A DNA stretch of 64,000 bases from NCBI GenBank assembly GCA_963791545.1, contig CAWBSR010000002.1:248001-312000 (forward strand), read 5' to 3'. Both the position numbers and the translations under genes were made by a program. Position 1 is the first letter of the stretch. Each line of letters begins with the position of its first letter. Under the pieces are notes generated by a model that did not search any database, was not told the origin of the DNA, and was given only the letters and a program-made list of their open reading frames with translations. The DNA is from JALYXV01 sp963791545 (GTDB taxonomy: Bacteria > Actinomycetota > Acidimicrobiia > Acidimicrobiales > Palsa-688). Positions 60,495-64,000 of this stretch are shown piece after piece.

Positions 60495-61512
60495 TCACCC
60501 GGCCTGGATGCCGGTCTTCTTGTCGGCGATTACGCATCGTTGGGGCCCAACGCCTCGCCGTCGAGGGTCCGGGCGTAGAGGTTCAACGCCGCCGATACCT
60601 TGGCCGGGCCTGTCGTCCAGGACGAAATCGGCGAGCTTGACCACCACCAACTCAGTCAGCGGGACAGTCAGCGGGTTGCGAGTCTTCTGCTGCACGATCC
60701 CGGCGGTCCGGCTACGCCAGTCGATGCCGCCCAGCCGCAGGCCGATGATGTCGCAAGCTCGCAGGCCCGTCGTCAACGCCAGCAGGGTGATCGCCGCGTC
60801 ACGAGCGCTGACCGCCCCCGACGCGCACGCTTGGACGACCAGGCGCTGATCGTCGTCGCCGACCACGGGAATGTTCGGATGGGAACGCTTGACACCCGCC
60901 AAGGCCGCCGCCCTGACCAGGTCGCAGCGACCGGTGAACTTCAAGAACGGGCGGAAGTTCGACACCACCCAGAACAACGAGGTCCTCGCCCACCTGTGTG
61001 ACAGCGCTTCGAGAAACCCCAAGATGCTGGCCCCATCGGCATCACCGAGACAGCGCACGCCGCCCGATTCAAGGAAGACCAGGTAGGCCCGGGCCACCCG
61101 ACCGTAGGCGTCGCGGGTCGCTGGTGCCAGACAGTGATCTGCCATGTCTGCCTCCCACGCCGCGGCCAGCGCGGTGAGTTCACCCGACTCGGGCCGCGCA
61201 CCCCCACCACCGCGTTTTCGCGGTGAGAGCTCCAACCCGGCCTGTCCGCACATAGGAGTCGAAGACAGCGACCAGCCGGCGGTAGTCGAACCTGCGCTGC
61301 GCGCTGAAGCGGTCCGTGCGCGGGCTGACCGTCATCGACTCGAACGCGGCACCCAACGAGGGTGAGTACACGCCTCCGCGTTCGTCGACGAAGGTCGTCA
61401 GCGCCTTGATCGTCTTCTCGTACTGACCGATCGTCGACTCCCTGTAGCCGGCCACGCGCAGTTCCGCGACTACGACCGAAGCGATCCCTGTGACCGTCGT
61501 ATCCATGCCCAT
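60495..61512 (-). pseudogene. tyrosine recombinase with frameshifts
   Basis: From ATG 61512 the first frame gives MGMDTTVTGIASVVVAELRVAGYRESTIGQYEKTIKALTTFVDERGG and VFDSYVRTGRVG. After a frame change near 61250, SGELTALAAAWEADMADHCLAPATRDAYGRVARAYLVFLES, LFWVVSNFRPFLKFTGRCDLVRAAALAG, RDAAITLLALTTGLRACDIIGLRLGGIDWRSRTAGIVQQKTRNPLTVPL follow, with the catalytic Arg in GLRACDI and Lys in QQKTRNP. The tail degrades around 60600, and the HxxR/Tyr end is not recognised. It is in opposite orientation to the recombinase debris at 44 kb. Confidence 0.68.
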
Positions 61513-61614
61513 CTCCTTTCGACAAGACGTGCGGGCACGGCGACGCTAGTGCAGCCGCGCAGAAATAACATAGATGTCGTTTAAAGGCGTCAGAAGATCG
61601 TGGACGGGCATTGT

Positions 61615-61712
61615 TCATGCGACCTTGGGGGGCTTGCCTTCGTAGGTCCAGGCGAACGGCTTGGCGGTGCGGTCGTACTCGGCGATCCACAGCATGATCC
61701 TGTCGATTAGCC
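61615..61712 (-). pseudogene. IS630 transposase C-terminal fragment
   Basis: The minus strand reads GLIDRIMLWIAEYDRTAKPFAWTYEGKPPKVA, then a stop. The AEYDRTAKPFAWTYEGKP ending is diagnostic of IS630-family transposases. Nothing of the catalytic core remains. Confidence 0.62.
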
Positions 61713-61886
61713 CAGATCTTTCAGTAGGCGTCGGCCGGACGCCATTTCTGTGGTGCTTGGGCGCTGACGGTGTGTCGGACGGTTCATGCTGATGTCGGGG
61801 CGTGCGTTTGTCATGGCGGACGCGCTGTTGTGGTTTGTCCCGGCCTGGTGGTCGTCCGCGGTGCCGGTTTGTCCGCCGCTGACGGG

Positions 61887-63222
61887 TCAGGGTTGGATGG
61901 CCAGGCTGCGCAGTTTGCTAAATCCGGTGACAAGCTCCTCGACCCATGGCCAGCCGGCGGCGAGGCGGAGATGGACTTGGCGGCCGGAGCGCGATATTTG
62001 GGCGGCGGTGTGTAGCAGGCAATAGCGGAGCCGTTTGGGTTCCGCGGTGGCCAGTTCGCCTTCGAGGCAGATGAGCTGTGTCCACACGAGGAGGTCGTGG
62101 GCGACGAGCGCCATGGTGAGCCACGCCGAGTTGATGGCCAAGTCGGCCGACGGCAGATTGGCGAGTCCGGTGTCTTTGGCGTTACAGATGAGTTTCTCGG
62201 CGCGTCCCCGGCCTCGTTGCAGCGCTTCGAGGTAGGCGATGTCAGTGTCGGTCTGGTCGGTGATGAACACCTGGAAACGTCGTCCCGCGTCGTCGGAGAA
62301 TGTCAGCTGGGCGCCGGGGTGAGGGACCTCGCGGCGGGCGATAGCCCGGGTCCCTGCAGGCCAGCCGCTCAGGTCGACCAGGTCGGTGATCTCGGCCACA
62401 TGGGCGTCGTCTCGGATGTCGCCGCCGTCGGCGCTGATCGCCCGCCGCCACCGTCGGGCGGGGACCAAAAGACAGGCGTGGCGCACCGTTTCGATCAGGT
62501 CATGGCCGACCGAGAAGCGCACATGGGCCGCTCGGCAGGCGTCGATGAACCCATGAGTCAACGCCGCCGAGTCGGCTCGGACCAGCACCTCGACGATCTG
62601 CGCGTCGACGGGGAGTTGCGCCAGCGCCATGGCCAACAACGCGAACATGATCGGCGGTGGTGTTCGACCCGGCGTTGCCTGGTCGCAGGATGCCGCCCAG
62701 GGATTCGCCGGTGGCGTCGAGGAACGCCAGCAGCGGATGATGACCGAACCCGTGCTTGTAGGTCGGCGCCGCACCCTCCTTCTCCGAATGGGCGGTGATC
62801 AGCGTGGCGTCGATATCGATCACATAGAAACCGGGGTCGCCTCCCGCCGCCCACACCACCTTGCGGGCCGCGGCGCGAGCCGCCGCTATGCGGGCCAGGG
62901 CGGCTGCGTCGACCGCCTGCAGCGTCCGCCACGCCGTGGGCGTCGACGCCACCGCACCGAAGAGGGCCGGCTGGTTGCGTAATACCGCCAGATCCGAGAT
63001 CGCCTCACCGCCATCGGCGATCATCACCGCCACATCCACGAGCACCTGCCCGCGGTCATGGCCGCCCCGGCGCTGTCTAGTCTGCGACATCGCAGCGGCC
63101 AACCCGTCGGTGAGGCCCACCGCGTCGGCCAAATCCGACAACAGCCGGGCCCCGCCATGCCCGACAACATTGGCGCCGTCGGCGGTCACAACCAGCCGGG
63201 GACGACCTCGGTTACGCTTCAC
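61887..63222 (-). pseudogene. IS1380-family transposase with one frameshift
   Basis: First frame from 63222: RGRPRLVVTADGANVVGHGGARLLSDLADAVGL, VLVDVAVMIADGGEAISDLAVLRNQPALFGAVASTPTAWRTLQ, GFYVIDIDATLITAHSEKEGAAPTYKHGFGHHPLLAFLDATGESLGGILRPGNAGSNTTADHV. Near 62665 the frame changes to LLAMALAQLPVDAQIVEVLVRADSAALTHGFIDACRAAHVRFSVGHDL, VFITDQTDTDIAYLEALQRGRGRAEKLICNAKDTGLANLPS and ends at 61887. The catalytic Asp in DIDAT and VRADSA are in separate frames, so the protein is not made intact. A single base change would repair it. Confidence 0.85.
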
Positions 63223-63324
63223 CTCAGAAGTGCCCTCCTGGTCAGTGGACTATGTCCTTCAGCAAGCACAGTTTCGCTTGCCAGGAGGGCTCCTTCGCGG
63301 ATACGCGGCCCTACAGCCCTGCCA

Positions 63325-64000
63325 CTACTGAAAGGTGTGGGTTAGGTCCTCGGTCGAGGAGAACTCGCCCCGGCGCAACAGCCGCCTGGTCAGGATAGAA
63401 AAGACCAACTCCACCTGGTTCAGCCAGCTGGCGTGCTTGGGCGTGTAATGCACCTTGAAGCGCTGGTGCTCCGCCAACCATTTCCTGGTCGCCTTGGAGC
63501 CATGCGAGGGGCCGTTGTCGAGGATCAGATGAATGTCCACCGCTTCGACCCGGCGGTCGATCTGGGCCAAGAACTCGATGAAATGCTCGGAATTGTTGCG
63601 GGGGATCTGCTCGGCCACGACCGCCCCCGAATGGACATCCAACGCCGCGATGATCGACGCCGTCCCATGCCGGACATACTCGAACTCCACCCGCTCCGGC
63701 GATCCCGGCGCCGCCGGCCGGCCCCGATGTTTGCGTGACCGGGCCACGATGGCCGTCTTCTCGTCCACCGACAACACCAAGGCGTTGGTGGGCTGCGACA
63801 GGTACAGGCCGCACACGTCGGCGGCCAGCTCCCAGAACTGCGGGTCGTGTTTGCGGGTCAACCACCCGCGCACCTGATGCGGCTTGATGTCGAGCTCGGC
63901 CAGGATCCGCCCCACCTGTGATGCCGAGATCCCCAGGTCGTCGAGATAGTCCGCCAAAAGCCGGTGAGACCACTGGCTGTCGAACTCGGGGCGCTGCGCA
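63325..64000 (-). CDS. IS630-family transposase, 5' end beyond the window
   Basis: The minus-strand frame is open to the right window edge: FDSQWSHRLLADYLDDLGISASQVGRILAELDIKPHQVRGWL, then DVCGLYLSQPTNALVLSVDEKTAI (first catalytic Asp in DEK), IIAALDVHSGAVVAEQIPRNN, IHLILDNGPSHGSKATRKWLAEH (second Asp), and KVHYTPKHASWLNQVELVFSILTRRLL (catalytic Glu). The DDE triad is complete in this part and no frameshift is seen, unlike the other transposases here, so the element may be recent. Related to but distinct from the IS630 remnants at 45 kb and 61.6 kb. Confidence 0.85.
   Translation of the reverse strand, partial: AQRPEFDSQWSHRLLADYLDDLGISASQVGRILAELDIKPHQVRGWLTRKHDPQFWELAADVCGLYLSQPTNALVLSVDEKTAIVARSRKHRGRPAAPGSPERVEFEYVRHGTASIIAALDVHSGAVVAEQIPRNNSEHFIEFLAQIDRRVEAVDIHLILDNGPSHGSKATRKWLAEHQRFKVHYTPKHASWLNQVELVFSILTRRLLRRGEFSSTEDLTHTFQ

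Noticed and set aside
1..64000. CRISPR array, tRNA or rRNA gene
   Set aside because: No regularly spaced repeats, cloverleaf-like sequence or conserved rRNA motif was seen by eye.

Overview
The window is high-GC actinobacterial DNA. GuaB3-type IMP dehydrogenase, an LCP wall ligase, DUF2510 and CD225 membrane proteins, GTG and TTG starts and ATGA-coupled operons fit a deep-branching actinobacterium such as Acidimicrobiia; that lineage is an inference. I saw no rRNA, tRNA or CRISPR array.

Positions 1-29200 are an intact core. They hold a CD225-like protein (cut by the window edge), guaB3, an aldo/keto reductase, pcrA, an LCP protein, a membrane protein with a degenerate Rieske-like tail, and a free-standing cobalamin-binding domain coupled to sucCD. 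Next come purN-purH-folD, metF, icd-mdh and several envelope or hypothetical genes. A minus-strand series then runs from a membrane-tethered sigma-like protein through a GH2 protein to sdhC-sdhA-sdhB. The block ends with a MoxR-type AAA ATPase whose usual VWA partner is missing. No frameshift was seen in any of these genes.

Positions 29200-32500 are a scar. They contain an internally deleted SNF2-type helicase, an ISAzo13-like transposase fragment joined to a second helicase fragment, a putative LAxTG wall-anchored protein and a Cys/His-rich small protein.

Positions 32500-44050 hold the first polysaccharide cluster: a FlaA1/CapD-type dehydratase, a fused Wzz/tyrosine autokinase, and a coupled epimerase, heparinase-like protein and bi-domain oxidoreductase, then wecB and a WbuB-like glycosyltransferase. 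Positions 44050-48490 are transposon and recombinase debris (two tyrosine recombinases, IS630, IS3, IS110, a second IS3).

Positions 48495-60370 are a second polysaccharide cluster of visibly lower GC: cupin sugar isomerase-like protein, deacetylase, CgeB-type and GT4 glycosyltransferases, two methyltransferases, GNAT, DegT aminotransferase and asparagine-synthase-like amidotransferase. Four of its genes carry apparent single-base frameshifts. Positions 60400-64000 are again recombinase, IS1380 and IS630 material, so the second cluster is bracketed by mobile-element debris.

Functionally, the core supplies the TCA cycle (icd, mdh, sdhCAB, sucCD), propionate/methylmalonyl-CoA entry, purine and one-carbon metabolism. 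The accessory half supplies nucleotide-sugar modification and transfer for a surface glycan. No Wzx flippase, Wzy polymerase or initiating sugar-phosphate transferase was recognised, so glycan assembly must depend on genes outside the window.
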